Assembly: GCF_016862115.1 (NCBI RefSeq)
Contig: NZ_BOMI01000082.1
Coordinates: 1 to 64,000, forward strand
Origin: Paractinoplanes deccanensis
GTDB lineage: Bacteria > Actinomycetota > Actinomycetes > Mycobacteriales > Micromonosporaceae
Direction of reading: 5' to 3'
Length of the DNA: 64,000 nucleotides
The notes beneath the pieces were generated by a model, which saw nothing but the letters and a program-made list of their open reading frames with translations, did not search any database and was not told where the DNA came from. The position numbers were made by a program, and so were the translations under genes. Below, piece after piece: positions 7,650 to 17,409 of the stretch. Each line of letters begins with the position of its first letter. The stretch's first letter is position 1.

Positions 7650-8557
7650 GCTGTGCACCCCAGTGCGGTGGTGAGCGCGCTCAGGTTGGCGCGCATCACG
7701 GAGAAGTAGTCGGCCCCGCTGTCGGTGAGGCCCTCCAGGGGGTCGAGGACGGCGGTCTTGGCGCCGACCTCGCGGGCGATGGTCTCCGCGACGGCCGGGC
7801 TCACCAGCGTCTCGAAGAAGATCGTCGTGGCGCCGGTCTCCTTGGCCTGTGCGGCGACCTCGGCGAGGCGCTGCGGGGAGGGCTCGGCCTCCGGCGAGAT
7901 GCCGGTGATGCCGATCTCGGTGAGGTCGTAGCGGTCGGCGAGGTAGTGGAACGCCTCGTGGCTGGTCACGATCTCGCGCCGCGCGCAGGTCTTGAGCGCC
8001 GTCGCGTACTCGGTGTTGAGCTTGTCGAGCTCGCTGTGCAGGGCCGTGGCGCGCGCGGTGTAGTCGGCGGCGTGCGCCGGGTCGGCCTGGCCGAGGCGCT
8101 CGCCCAGCTTGTCGGCGATGGTGGCGAAGCGGACCGGGTCGAGCCAGACGTGCGGGTCCATGCCGCCCTCGGCCGTCTCGTGCTCGTGCTCCTCGCCCGC
8201 GTGGTCGTCCTCGGTGGCGGCCAGCAGGGTGACCACCGACGCGGCGTCGAAGGCCTTGTCCTTGGCCTCCTGGGCGACGGCCTCGTCGACCGCCGGCTGG
8301 AAGCCCTTGAGATAGACGACCAGGCCGGCCCCGGCCACGTCGCCGACCTGGCGCGGGGTGAGCTCGATGTCGTGCGGCTCGGCGCCCGGCTTGGTGAGGT
8401 TGGAGACGTCGACCTGGTCGCCGCCGATGCGCCGGCTCAGGAACTCCAGCGGGTAGAACGCGGTGACCACGGCGAGCTTGCCGTCCGTGCTGCCGGAGCC
8501 CGCACCGCACCCGGCGAGCAGTGCCAGCGGGAGCAGGACGGCGAGGAGTCGGCGCAT
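7646..8557 (-). CDS. znuA: Zinc-binding lipoprotein ZnuA (cluster A-I)
   Basis: This secreted solute-binding lipoprotein has 303 residues. The N-terminal signal ends in a lipobox (LLAGC), so it is anchored outside the membrane. The TroA/ZnuA fold is shown by TAFYPLEFLSRRIGGD near the start, metal ligands such as EPHDIELTPRQ and SHEAFHYL, and a loop rich in Asp, Glu and His before DPHVWLDP. It captures Zn2+ for ZnuBC. I chose ATG 8557. An in-frame upstream ATG at 8593 would put the start inside the operator and is rejected. Confidence 0.94.
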   Translation of the reverse strand: MRRLLAVLLPLALLAGCGAGSGSTDGKLAVVTAFYPLEFLSRRIGGDQVDVSNLTKPGAEPHDIELTPRQVGDVAGAGLVVYLKGFQPAVDEAVAQEAKDKAFDAASVVTLLAATEDDHAGEEHEHETAEGGMDPHVWLDPVRFATIADKLGERLGQADPAHAADYTARATALHSELDKLNTEYATALKTCARREIVTSHEAFHYLADRYDLTEIGITGISPEAEPSPQRLAEVAAQAKETGATTIFFETLVSPAVAETIAREVGAKTAVLDPLEGLTDSGADYFSVMRANLSALTTALGCTA

Positions 8558-8572
8558 GCCTCTACTGTCGCC

Positions 8573-8591
8573 GACAATGATAATGATTGTC
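8573..8591. promoter_or_regulatory. Zur-type operator upstream of znuA
   Basis: GACAATGATAATGATTGTC is an AT-rich imperfect palindrome in a GC-rich setting. It has the AATGATAATGATT core typical of Fur/Zur boxes and sits 16 bp upstream of the znuA ATG. It is the expected binding site for the Zur encoded at the end of the operon. Its closeness to the start suggests a short leader or overlap with the -10 region. Confidence 0.85.
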
Positions 8592-8609
8592 AAAAGCGCA
8601 TGGGTCGCG

Positions 8610-8864
8610 TCACAGAGCTTTGGCCACCGCGGCGGACAGGAGAAGAACGAGCAGGACCACCCGGATGACCCGGGTCGAGGGCGACTGCACCGGCCAGGTC
8701 GTGAAGGTCAGCGTGGCCAGGCCCAGCCCCAGCACCACCAGCAGCGCCGCGCCGACGATGCCCGGCAGGAAGAGCCCGGCCAGCAGCACGGCCAGCGCCA
8801 GCACGAACGCCGTGGTCGGGCTCACCCGGGCCAGCCGGCGCAACAGATTGTCCGACGGTGTCAC
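8610..8864 (-). CDS. Small membrane protein, possibly DUF6703
   Basis: This 84-residue protein has a short basic N-terminus followed by three closely spaced hydrophobic segments (residues 18-34, 36-52 and 66-82). The arrangement resembles the actinobacterial DUF6703 family, for which no function is known. The ATG at 8864 has GAGGGAGTGACGCGTG upstream. A GTG at 8871 in the overlapping frame gives a different, spurious protein. It ends just upstream of the Zur operator on the minus strand. Confidence 0.75.
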   Translation of the reverse strand: MTPSDNLLRRLARVSPTTAFVLALAVLLAGLFLPGIVGAALLVVLGLGLATLTFTTWPVQSPSTRVIRVVLLVLLLSAAVAKAL

Positions 8865-8892
8865 GCGTCACTCCCTCTCATACCCTTGTCGC

Positions 8893-9225
8893 ATGCTGGT
8901 GCTCAACCGCTTCGCCGTACAGCCCGACACGCGGGACGACTTCGTCGCCCGGGCGCACGCCGCGCTCGGCGCCCTCGCCGAACGGCCCGGATATCTCTCC
9001 GGCCGGCTCACCCGTGCCCTCGAGGACACCTCCACATGGACCCTCGTCACCGAATGGGAGTCGGTCGGAGCCTACCGCCGCGCGCTCGGCGCCTTCGATG
9101 TCAAGGTGCACGCCACGCCTTTGCTGTCGCAGTCGATCGACGAGCCGTCCGCGTTCGAGACGCTCGCGTCGGCCGAGCCCGGCGGCAAGGTGGTCGAGAC
9201 CCCCAGCGACCGCGCCGCCGACTAG
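8893..9225 (+). CDS. Antibiotic biosynthesis monooxygenase (ABM) domain protein
   Basis: This 110-residue protein is a single dimeric alpha/beta-barrel ABM domain. The opening MLVLNRFAVQPDTRDDFVA, the central RPGYLSGRLTRALED and WTLVTEWESVGAYRRAL fit this family. Members act as quinol monooxygenases, heme-degrading enzymes or small oxygenases. Nothing here identifies the substrate. It lies divergently from the small membrane protein, 28 bp away. A long in-frame upstream extension covers the divergent promoter and is not used. Confidence 0.88.
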   Translation: MLVLNRFAVQPDTRDDFVARAHAALGALAERPGYLSGRLTRALEDTSTWTLVTEWESVGAYRRALGAFDVKVHATPLLSQSIDEPSAFETLASAEPGGKVVETPSDRAAD

Positions 9226-9235
9226 TGTTGCCGTC

Positions 9236-9733
9236 ATGACGGCGCCCACCTTCGTTCCGCCGCCTCCTCAGGGGCCCGGTGTCCAGCCTCCGTTCCCGGC
9301 GCCGCCGGTCGAGGGCAAGGGCCGCCGCATCGGCATGGGCCTCGGCATCGGCGCCGGCGTGCTGGTGCTCGTCTGCGGCGGCGGGGCCGCGGCGCTCGTG
9401 GGCCTGCTCTCGTCGGCCTCCGGCGCGCTGCAAGAGCAGGCGCAGGCGGCGGTCGGCGACTACCTGAGCGCGCTCAAGGCGGGCAACTACGCGGACGCGT
9501 ACGACAGCCTCTGTGATCGTGCGAAGCGCGACGAGACCCAGGCGGAGTTCCGCACCCGGATCTCCGCCGAGGAGCCCATCGTGCAGTGGACCCTCGGCGA
9601 CCTCGAGCTGACCTACCAGATCTCCGTGCCGGTCCGTGCCACCTTCGCGGGCGGCGACGTCGAGGAGCTGACCGCGCTGCTCGACCAGGACACGACAACG
9701 GGCCAGTTCGAGGTGTGCGAGCTCGCGGAGTAA
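9236..9733 (+). CDS. Hypothetical membrane-anchored protein with DUF4878-like extracellular domain
   Basis: The 165-residue protein begins with a Pro-rich cytosolic segment (about 30 residues) and then one transmembrane helix (residues 36-60). An extracytoplasmic domain follows, containing [26 protein letters not shown] and two cysteines near the ends of the domain. This is typical of NTF2-like DUF4878 proteins of actinobacteria. The role is unknown. It starts 10 bp after the ABM gene and may share its transcript. Confidence 0.75.
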   Translation: MTAPTFVPPPPQGPGVQPPFPAPPVEGKGRRIGMGLGIGAGVLVLVCGGGAAALVGLLSSASGALQEQAQAAVGDYLSALKAGNYADAYDSLCDRAKRDETQAEFRTRISAEEPIVQWTLGDLELTYQISVPVRATFAGGDVEELTALLDQDTTTGQFEVCELAE

Positions 9734-9795
9734 ATTCTGTTCGTCCCGATCCCATAACGCTGTCCCCGCCGACACCCAGCCGGCGTAGGAGGAAC

Positions 9796-11171
<1,376 letters not shown>

Positions 11172-11175
<4 letters not shown>

Positions 11176-11666
11176 AAATCGAATCCGCCGGGACGTCCGT
11201 TCCGGTCCGCGATCAACCCGGCCAGGGTCGCCACGGCGATCTCGGCCGGCGTCCGCGACCCGATGTTGAGGCCGATCGGGCGGTGCACCCGCCCGATCAG
11301 GTCCTCGCTCACCCCACGCTCCCGCAGGGCGGCGACGTGCGGACCCTCCACCCGGGGATTGCCGACGATCCCGATCCACCGGGTCGGCGCCCCGAGCGCC
11401 TCCTCCAGCACCGCACCGATCTCGGCCCGGTGATGGTCGCTCAGCACCACATCGGTGTGCTCGTCGAGCCGCGCCGCCCCGAGATCGTGCACGAACGAGT
11501 CGCCGTGCGCCCGGGGCAGCCCCTGAAGCCGCGTCGCGTCCGGCTCCACCAGAACAGTCTGAAAGCCCACCTCGACGGCGAGCCGCAGCAGAGCCTCACC
11601 GACGGCGGAGTGAAAGACCACAACCAGCCGCCGCGGACTCAGCGCCGCCTTCTCCTCGTCACTCAC
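11172..11666 (-). CDS. Stand-alone XdhC-type Rossmann domain protein
   Basis: This 164-residue protein matches only the C-terminal Rossmann half of XdhC/CoxI proteins. It has ADHH-like [30 protein letters not shown], and the diagnostic ending [24 protein letters not shown]. Full XdhC proteins help insert the sulfurated molybdenum cofactor into xanthine dehydrogenases. The N-terminal domain and any dehydrogenase gene are absent here, so the function may differ. The GTG at 11666 gives the intact domain. Upstream in-frame extension runs through non-coding sequence. Confidence 0.8.
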
Positions 11667-11817
11667 GCCACGACTCTGCCAGATGATCGCCGCCGGCCGG
11701 ATCGCTGCGTTCCGGCGTGATCGACGCGAGATTGCCCGGGAGGTGAGTCTCGGCGTGCGACTGGCTGAGCCCGCCTGGATTTCGGGCGAGTCGGGCGGGC
11801 ATGGCATGCTCGGAGGC

Positions 11818-12954
11818 GTGACCATCGCGCCTCTCATGCTCGGCAAGCACGCTGTTCGGCCGCCCGTTGTGCTGGCTCCCATGGCCGGCATCACGAATGT
11901 GGCGTTTCGGCGGCTTTGCCGGGAGCAGGGGGGCGGGGTCTACGTCTGCGAGATGATCACGACGCGGGCGCTGGTGGAGCGGATTCCCAAGACGCTCAAG
12001 ATGGTGGCGTTCGCGGAGGACGAGGACTTCCGGAGCCTTCAGCTCTACGGGGTCGACCCCGACGTGACGGCGCGGGCCGTGCGCATGGTGGGTGAGGACG
12101 GGCTCGCCGATCACATCGACCTCAACTTCGGGTGCCCGGTGCCCAAGGTGACCCGCCGGGGCGGTGGGTCGGCGCTGCCGTGGCGGCGCAAGCTGTTCGG
12201 GCGGATCGTGCGGCAGGCGGTCGAGGCGGCGAGGCCGTACGGGATCCCGGTCACGATCAAGATGCGCAAGGGCATCGACGACGACCACCTGACGTACGTC
12301 GAAGCGGGCCTGATCGCGCAGGAGGCCGGGGTCGCGGCGGTCGCCCTGCACGCGCGGACCGCGGAGCAGCGCTACTCGGGCAAGGCCGACTGGGACGCGA
12401 TCGCGACGCTCAAGCAGGCGCTCGACGTGCCGGTGCTGGGCAACGGCGACATCTGGGAGGGGTCGGACGCGCTGCGCATGGTCGAGCAGACCGGCGTGGA
12501 CGGGGTCGTGGTCGGGCGCGGCTGCCTCGGCCGGCCGTGGCTCTTCGCCGACCTCGAGGCGGCGTTCACCCAGGGCGCCGGCTACCAGCCGGTGCTGCCG
12601 GCGCTCGGCGAGGTCGCAAAGATCATGTCGCGGCACGCGGAGCTGCTGGTCGACGCGCTCGAGGACGAGAAGCACGGCTGCGCCGACTTCCGCAAGCACG
12701 TGGCGTGGTACCTGAAGGGCTTCCCGATCGGCGGGGAGCTGCGCCGCGCGCTGGCCATGGTGTCGTCGCTGGCCGAGCTCGACGACCTGCTCGCCAAGCT
12801 CGACCCGTCGGTGCCGTTCCCCGAGGAGGCGCTCGGCCAGCCGCGGGGGCGTGTCAACGCGCCGGGCAAGGTCTCCCTGCCGTACGGATGGCTCGACAGC
12901 CGCGACGACGACAGCGTGCCCGAGGGCGCCGAGATGGAGAACTCAGGCGGCTAG
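11818..12954 (+). CDS. dusB: tRNA-dihydrouridine synthase DusB
   Basis: This FMN-dependent enzyme of 378 residues reduces uridines in the D-loop of tRNAs. The TIM-barrel signatures are clear: VVLAPMAGITNVAFRRLC, LQLYG, IDLNFGCPVPKVTRRGGGSA with the catalytic Cys, VTIKMRKGID, ALHARTAEQRYSG and GNGDIWEG. The GTG at 11818 gives the family's usual N-terminus (TIAPLMLGKH). ATG codons at 11806 and further upstream are possible, but the sequence before 11818 is not conserved-looking. It overlaps the convergent MFS gene by 12 bp. Confidence 0.95.
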   Translation: MTIAPLMLGKHAVRPPVVLAPMAGITNVAFRRLCREQGGGVYVCEMITTRALVERIPKTLKMVAFAEDEDFRSLQLYGVDPDVTARAVRMVGEDGLADHIDLNFGCPVPKVTRRGGGSALPWRRKLFGRIVRQAVEAARPYGIPVTIKMRKGIDDDHLTYVEAGLIAQEAGVAAVALHARTAEQRYSGKADWDAIATLKQALDVPVLGNGDIWEGSDALRMVEQTGVDGVVVGRGCLGRPWLFADLEAAFTQGAGYQPVLPALGEVAKIMSRHAELLVDALEDEKHGCADFRKHVAWYLKGFPIGGELRRALAMVSSLAELDDLLAKLDPSVPFPEEALGQPRGRVNAPGKVSLPYGWLDSRDDDSVPEGAEMENSGG

Positions 12955-14124
12955 CAGCGCCGTGAGCACCAGGGGCACGCCGGCCAGGGCGAAGAGCACG
13001 GCCAGCGGCAGGTCCACGGCGAAGCCCAGATAGAGCAGCACGGCGAAGACCTCGCTCGCGAAACCGGCGACGGACAGGACGGTGGTGCGCGCCCGGCCGG
13101 TGATCGTGGCCTGGAGCCGCGCCTCGGCACGGATCATCGCGTATTGCAGCAGGCCGAACGCCGCCGACACCGCGACCATCCCGGCCAGGTGAGGTGCGAG
13201 CGCCCCGGCGGCCAGCAGGGTCGCCGCTGCGCAGAGCGCCCAGCCGAGGCCGCGACCTCTTTCGGCGAGCGCGCTTCCGGCGGCCATCGCCAGGGCGGTC
13301 ACCGCGAACAACAGGGGTACGACGTCGGTCGGCGCGCCCTTGTCCCGGGTCAGCAGCGGCAGGTATTCGTCGAGCGCGCTGAACCCGGGCACCAGCGCCG
13401 CCACGAGCAGAGCCCGCGCGACAACCCGCGTCCCGACCGCCTCCCGCACGCCGTCTCGCAGGGTGTGCCAATACGAGATCTCGGAAATGTCCGGCTCGTG
13501 ATGAGGATGGAGGGGGAGAAGCGCCGGGTGGCGGTCGGGGGTGGGGCCGGCTGGTGGAGGGGGCTGCGGTGCGGTCGGTGGTGGGGCGGGAGTGTGCGGG
13601 GGAGCAGGAGCGGAGCGGGTCTCGGGCAGGTGGAGGGCCAGCAGGGCGCCGATGAGCTTGACGGCGATGCTCAGGGCGCCGACCAGCAGGTAGCCGCCCG
13701 CGTGGAGGGCCGGGGTGGCCAGCAGGGTGGCGGCGAGCATGGCCAGGATCGACACGGTCTCGGCGCGGCCGATGAGGCGGGTGTAGGCGCGCTCGTCGCT
13801 CAGCGCGTCGTAGACCAGGGCCTCCAGCGCGCCTGAGCCGAGCGAGCCGCCCAGGCCCCACAGCACGAAGCCCAGGGCGAAGCCGGGGTACGACGGCCAC
13901 AGCAGCCACAGCGCGTAGCCGGCCGCCGTCAGGAGCTCGCCCGCCGCATACGAGCGCTTGCGCGACCAGACGTCGGCGAGCGCGCCGGACGGGACCTCGG
14001 CGGCGAAGGCGACCACCGACCAGATGACGAACAGCGACGACACCTGGGCCGTGGTGAGGCCGGCGTCCGCGAACAGCAGCGCGTACACCGGGTAGAGCGG
14101 GACGCCCTCGGAGAGGGCCCGCAC
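12943..14124 (-). CDS. MFS transporter
   Basis: This 393-residue secondary transporter has about twelve hydrophobic helices and the MFS loop 2-3 signature (PSGALADVWSRKRSY). The centre carries an unusual Pro-rich loop of about 50 residues between the two six-helix halves, with a His-rich end. The substrate is unknown. The GTG at 14124 is the only start possible: in-frame TGA codons sit immediately upstream, one of them after a four-codon ATG mini-ORF. The N-terminus begins right at helix 1 (LSEGVPLYPVYALLF), so slight truncation is possible. Confidence 0.88.
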   Translation of the reverse strand: MRALSEGVPLYPVYALLFADAGLTTAQVSSLFVIWSVVAFAAEVPSGALADVWSRKRSYAAGELLTAAGYALWLLWPSYPGFALGFVLWGLGGSLGSGALEALVYDALSDERAYTRLIGRAETVSILAMLAATLLATPALHAGGYLLVGALSIAVKLIGALLALHLPETRSAPAPPHTPAPPPTAPQPPPPAGPTPDRHPALLPLHPHHEPDISEISYWHTLRDGVREAVGTRVVARALLVAALVPGFSALDEYLPLLTRDKGAPTDVVPLLFAVTALAMAAGSALAERGRGLGWALCAAATLLAAGALAPHLAGMVAVSAAFGLLQYAMIRAEARLQATITGRARTTVLSVAGFASEVFAVLLYLGFAVDLPLAVLFALAGVPLVLTALLAA

Positions 14125-14178
14125 AACGTAGAGGTTTCAGCGTCAAGCCGGATGCATGGTCCCAGTCTGCCCCACCCG

Positions 14179-15255
14179 TCAACGCAATTCGGCCTCGTCG
14201 GCGGCCGCGCGGCCCGACTCCCACCCCTCGAGGCTGTCGATGCGGCTGCCGCGCGCTCGTACCGTACGGGGAAAGGCCTTCTGCATGACCTCGCGCACCT
14301 GGATCTCGCGGTTGCGCAGGACCGGCAGCAGGTCGCTGTGCTGCTCGATCTCGTGCCGGGTGGTGTCGGCGAGCCGCTCGCCGATGCGCACCGCGTACGC
14401 CACCAGGAAGCTGCGCCGGAACGCCTTGATCCGCGCCTTGCCCTTGGCCGGCTCGTCGCGGGCCATCGCCCGGTTCGCCTGCACCAGCAGCGACGTGTAG
14501 AGCAGCTCGACCCCGTCGATGTCCGCGTCGAAGCCGAAGATCGTGGAGAAGCCCAGCTCGGGGGACCAGACCGTGTGGCAGTGGTTGGCCCGCGCGACGG
14601 CGTCCAGCAGAGAGGCCTTCTCACTCTCGTACGGGTGGTCGACGCCGATCCGCCTCGCGTGCGGCACCACCTCGGCACGCCCGGCCGTGGTCAGCGCCTC
14701 CTCGATGCTGTGCCGCGCGATCAGCTCCTGCGCCTTGGCCGAATACGCCTCCGCCTCGGCGGGGAAGTCCGTCGCCTCCGCCTTGGCCAGCAGCGCCCGG
14801 ACCCGGTCGAGGATCCGGTTGTCCGACTTGCCGGGCAGGGTCGCCGTCGTCCCGGGCGGCGGGATCAGCACCTCGATCGGCGGCAGCTGCCGCAGCTCCC
14901 GCAGCAGCCCCAGCGACGAGTCGAGCAGCGTGATCCGGTCGGGCCGCCGCCCCGCCACCGGCAGCGACGACACCTGCGCGGCCCAGCGCGGGTCGACCTG
15001 GCTGAACCGGCCCGCATAGGCGGACGCGGCCTCGGCGACGAGCGCCGCCTTCACCGGGTCGCCCAGCCGGGCCACCACCCGGTGCAGCTCCGCGGGCTGC
15101 CATCCGCCCCGGAAGAGCCGGTCGAACGCGTCGCGCAGCACCGCGGCCAGGGCGGCGTCCACCTCACCCGCGGGCGCCACGGTCAGCGCGTCGAGCCCCG
15201 CCTCGTACCCGATCGCCCCGCTGACCACCTCACGGACGACGTCCTCCACCGACAC
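14179..15255 (-). CDS. DUF2786 domain protein
   Basis: The 358-residue protein contains the DUF2786 helical motif in its middle (RVRALLAKAEATDFPAEAEAYSAKAQELIARH). This motif also occurs near zinc-metalloprotease-like and phage-linked proteins, but no enzymatic activity is established. The N-terminal half has FRGGWQPAELHRVV, and the C-terminal half is a long helical region with YTSLLVQANRAMAR and AYAVRIGERLAD. A clear paralogue lies at 42407-43606. I cannot assign a function. Confidence 0.85.
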   Translation of the reverse strand: MSVEDVVREVVSGAIGYEAGLDALTVAPAGEVDAALAAVLRDAFDRLFRGGWQPAELHRVVARLGDPVKAALVAEAASAYAGRFSQVDPRWAAQVSSLPVAGRRPDRITLLDSSLGLLRELRQLPPIEVLIPPPGTTATLPGKSDNRILDRVRALLAKAEATDFPAEAEAYSAKAQELIARHSIEEALTTAGRAEVVPHARRIGVDHPYESEKASLLDAVARANHCHTVWSPELGFSTIFGFDADIDGVELLYTSLLVQANRAMARDEPAKGKARIKAFRRSFLVAYAVRIGERLADTTRHEIEQHSDLLPVLRNREIQVREVMQKAFPRTVRARGSRIDSLEGWESGRAAADEAELR

Positions 15256-15276
15256 AACGACGACGGTACCGACGCC

Positions 15277-15308
15277 GGTGGGGAGGGCCGTGATCGGCCC
15301 TCCCCACC
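15277..15308 (-). terminator. Hairpin terminator after the roadblock cluster
   Basis: GGTGGGGAGGGCC (15277-15289) and GGCCCTCCCCACC (15296-15308) form a perfect 13-bp stem with a 6-nt loop. It lies 20 bp after the stop of the last roadblock gene on the minus strand and before the DUF2786 gene. It lacks a long U tract, as is usual for actinobacterial terminators. Confidence 0.75.
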
Positions 15309-15327
15309 CGTGGAGCTGCGAGAACCC

Positions 15328-15699
15328 CTAGACGTCGAGGTCGCTCTCGATGCGCTTGAGCTGGTGCCGCGCCATCGCCAGGTTCGAGCGGTCGCGGCGT
15401 AGCGCGACGTACAGGAACAACCCCTTCCCCGCCCGGCTCGTCAGAGGGCGGATCAGGTGGTACTGGGTATCGAGGGTGATCAGGATGTCCTCGATCTTCT
15501 CGGTGATGTTGAGCATCTCCATCGCCCTGAGCTTGGCGCGCACCACATCGGTGTTGCCCGCCGCGGCGACCGTGAGGTCGAGCTCCTTGCCGCCGCCGAC
15601 CGTGCCGAGGGCCATGCCGCTCGTGTGGTCGACCAGCGCGACGCCGAAGGCGCCGTCGATCTCCATGATTTCCTTGAGTGCGGTGTCCATGTCGGCCAT
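15328..15699 (-). CDS. Roadblock/LC7 domain protein
   Basis: This 123-residue single-domain protein has the roadblock/LC7 pattern: EIDGAFGVALVDHTSGMALG at the start, a central helix with NTDVVRAKLRAMEML, and the strand EDILITLDTQYHLIRPL. In bacteria such proteins pair with small Ras-like GTPases (MglB-MglA, CvnB-CvnD). No GTPase gene is in this cluster. It is the last gene of a four-gene minus-strand group and shows closest visible similarity to the roadblock gene at 17410-17790. Confidence 0.9.
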   Translation of the reverse strand: MADMDTALKEIMEIDGAFGVALVDHTSGMALGTVGGGKELDLTVAAAGNTDVVRAKLRAMEMLNITEKIEDILITLDTQYHLIRPLTSRAGKGLFLYVALRRDRSNLAMARHQLKRIESDLDV

Positions 15700-15784
15700 G
15701 GATTGTCCTCCGTTGTGCGGTGGGATGGCGGTCCGCCGGATCGCCCGGCGGGACCGTTCGGTCGCGGCCCTGGGGCCGCGTGTC

Positions 15785-16270
15785 TCAACCCGTCGCCTGC
15801 CGACGGCGAGCGTTGGTGAGGGTGGTGGGCAGGGGGGTCCGCCGGGTCAGCGGCGCCGGTCCCGCCTGTTGCGGGATCTCCGGCCTCGCCTGCGGCTTCG
15901 TCTCCAACTTCAAGATCCTCACGAGCCGGCGTACGCAACGCCGCGCCTCGAGGTGCACCATGGCCAGGTTGGCGTCACCCGAGGTGACCACGGTGAGCAG
16001 GGCGGTCGGCCCCGCGGTGTACGAGGTGATGTAGCCGCGATCGCACTCGACCACCGACTCGCGCAGGTCCCCGTGGTTGACCGCGTGCGCGAAACGGCGG
16101 GCCAGCGCCAGATGCGCGGCGGCGAGCGCGGCGATGCTGTCCGGCTCTATGCCGTGGGCGTCGTGCGCGATCACCAGCCCGTCGGTGGAGGCCAGCACGC
16201 TGCCGGAGAGCTCCGGCACCCGGCCTCTCAGGCGGTCGAGCTCCTCGAGCACCGCCGGATCCACCGTCAT
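15785..16270 (-). CDS. Roadblock/LC7-like protein with basic Pro-rich tail
   Basis: The 161-residue protein has a roadblock-like core: LSGSVLASTDGLVIAHDAHG, a helix through ALAAAHLALARRFAHAV, and the strand ALLTVVTSGDANLAMVHLEAR. After residue 115 comes a basic, Pro-rich tail of about 45 residues that the other two roadblock proteins lack. It probably forms part of a signalling scaffold with its neighbours. It lies 36 bp downstream of the DUF4388 gene. The partner GTPase, if any, is elsewhere. Confidence 0.85.
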   Translation of the reverse strand: MTVDPAVLEELDRLRGRVPELSGSVLASTDGLVIAHDAHGIEPDSIAALAAAHLALARRFAHAVNHGDLRESVVECDRGYITSYTAGPTALLTVVTSGDANLAMVHLEARRCVRRLVRILKLETKPQARPEIPQQAGPAPLTRRTPLPTTLTNARRRQATG

Positions 16271-16306
16271 CCTCGGCCTCTCTTTCTGCGTGCGGGGGTG
16301 CGCGTG

Positions 16307-17392
16307 TCACCGCAAGGCCCGCAATGCCGTGCGGATGCGCTTGAGCAGGACTTCATCGGTGCCGGGATGCACCGGCGGCGTTTCACCGGCGACTTCCTTG
16401 GGCAGCTTGGCCCCGGGTTTCCGCCGGGCGAGCCTGGGCGGGGCGGGGGCGTTGCGTGGCGGCTCGGCCGCCGGCGCGGACGAGGGCGGCGGGGGTGGAG
16501 GCGCGGGCCCCGGCCGTACGGGCGCGGCGCCGCTCACCACCGGCACGGTCGGCTCGTTGCCCGACCGGACCATCGGCGCGGCCGGCTCGTTGCCCGACCG
16601 GACCATCGGCGCGGCCGGCTCCTTGCCGGAGCCGACCACCGGGCGCTGGACGTCGACGGCCGTGCCCCGCATGCGCGGCAGGCGCACCAGCTCCGGCGCC
16701 TCCGCCGGCCGTGCCTCCGGCAGCTCCAGTAGGCCGAGCGCCGCCATCCGGCGCAGCTCCTGGATGGTCGCGTAGCCGGCCTTGCCGAGCAGCAGCGCCA
16801 GGTCGGCCGGGGTGCGCTGCCCGTCCGCGTGGACCAGCAGCTCCCACTGCAGGGCGGTGATCGTGACCCGCTCGCGGGGCGCCCGGGGTGCCGGGGTGAC
16901 CGCTGCCGTGTCGACCCGCGCGTCCGGGAAGATCTCGTCGAGCAGGCGCACGCGCCGGCGTACCTCCCGGGTGATCGCCCCCGGATCGATGTGGGCGACC
17001 GGGCCCAGCCAGTGCGTGGCGCCCGGGAGGAAGTCGGTCGGCGCCTCCGGGGCCGAGAGGGCGAAGTAGGCCGCGTCGTAGGTCGCACCCAGCACGCACA
17101 GCTCCAGCTCGCCCTGGGTGAGATGGCCCTGGTCGACCAGCAGCCGCCCCACCCGGGCGGTGGAGGTGCCCAGGTCGAGCGCGTTCTGCCAGGTGCGGCC
17201 CGCCAGCCGGCCGGACGCGGTGAGCAGCTCCCCGACGCCCGGCGCCGCCGGCGACTCGGCGTAGATGACCCGGCCCTCGAGGACGTAGACCGCGCCGCCC
17301 GGGTGGCCACCGACCACCAGCGCGCCGGTCTGCCGCTCGTCGGCCACCCGCGCGAGCAGGCTCGCCGGCGCGGCGGTCCTCGAGGTCGTCAC
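16307..17392 (-). CDS. DUF4388 domain protein with in-frame repeat linker
   Basis: This 361-residue protein opens with a DUF4388 (PATAN-like) domain, seen in GALVVGGHPGGAVYVLEGRV and the GELLTASGRL, RVGRLLVDQGHL helices. Such domains occur in bacterial signalling proteins and often accompany roadblock proteins. A winged-helix-like segment follows near residues 180-230 (LQWELLVHADGQRTPADLALL). Then comes a linker containing tandem APMVRSGNEPA units, a Pro-rich stretch and a short conserved basic C-terminus (DEVLLKRIRTALRALR). It sits between two roadblock genes, so a common complex is likely. Confidence 0.82.
   Translation of the reverse strand: MTTSRTAAPASLLARVADERQTGALVVGGHPGGAVYVLEGRVIYAESPAAPGVGELLTASGRLAGRTWQNALDLGTSTARVGRLLVDQGHLTQGELELCVLGATYDAAYFALSAPEAPTDFLPGATHWLGPVAHIDPGAITREVRRRVRLLDEIFPDARVDTAAVTPAPRAPRERVTITALQWELLVHADGQRTPADLALLLGKAGYATIQELRRMAALGLLELPEARPAEAPELVRLPRMRGTAVDVQRPVVGSGKEPAAPMVRSGNEPAAPMVRSGNEPTVPVVSGAAPVRPGPAPPPPPPSSAPAAEPPRNAPAPPRLARRKPGAKLPKEVAGETPPVHPGTDEVLLKRIRTALRALR
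16533..16640. repeat. 33-bp in-frame tandem repeat inside the DUF4388 gene
   Basis: Two perfect 33-bp copies start at 16551 and 16584, with partial copies on both sides. They encode an eleven-residue unit (VRSGNEPAAPM). The period is a multiple of three, so copy-number change would lengthen the linker without breaking the frame. Confidence 0.85.
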
Positions 17393-17409
17393 CTGTGCTC
17401 CTCATCCCG

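Noticed and set aside
8558-8593. Upstream ATG for znuA at 8593
   Set aside because: It lies inside the Zur operator and adds twelve residues before a normal lipoprotein signal.
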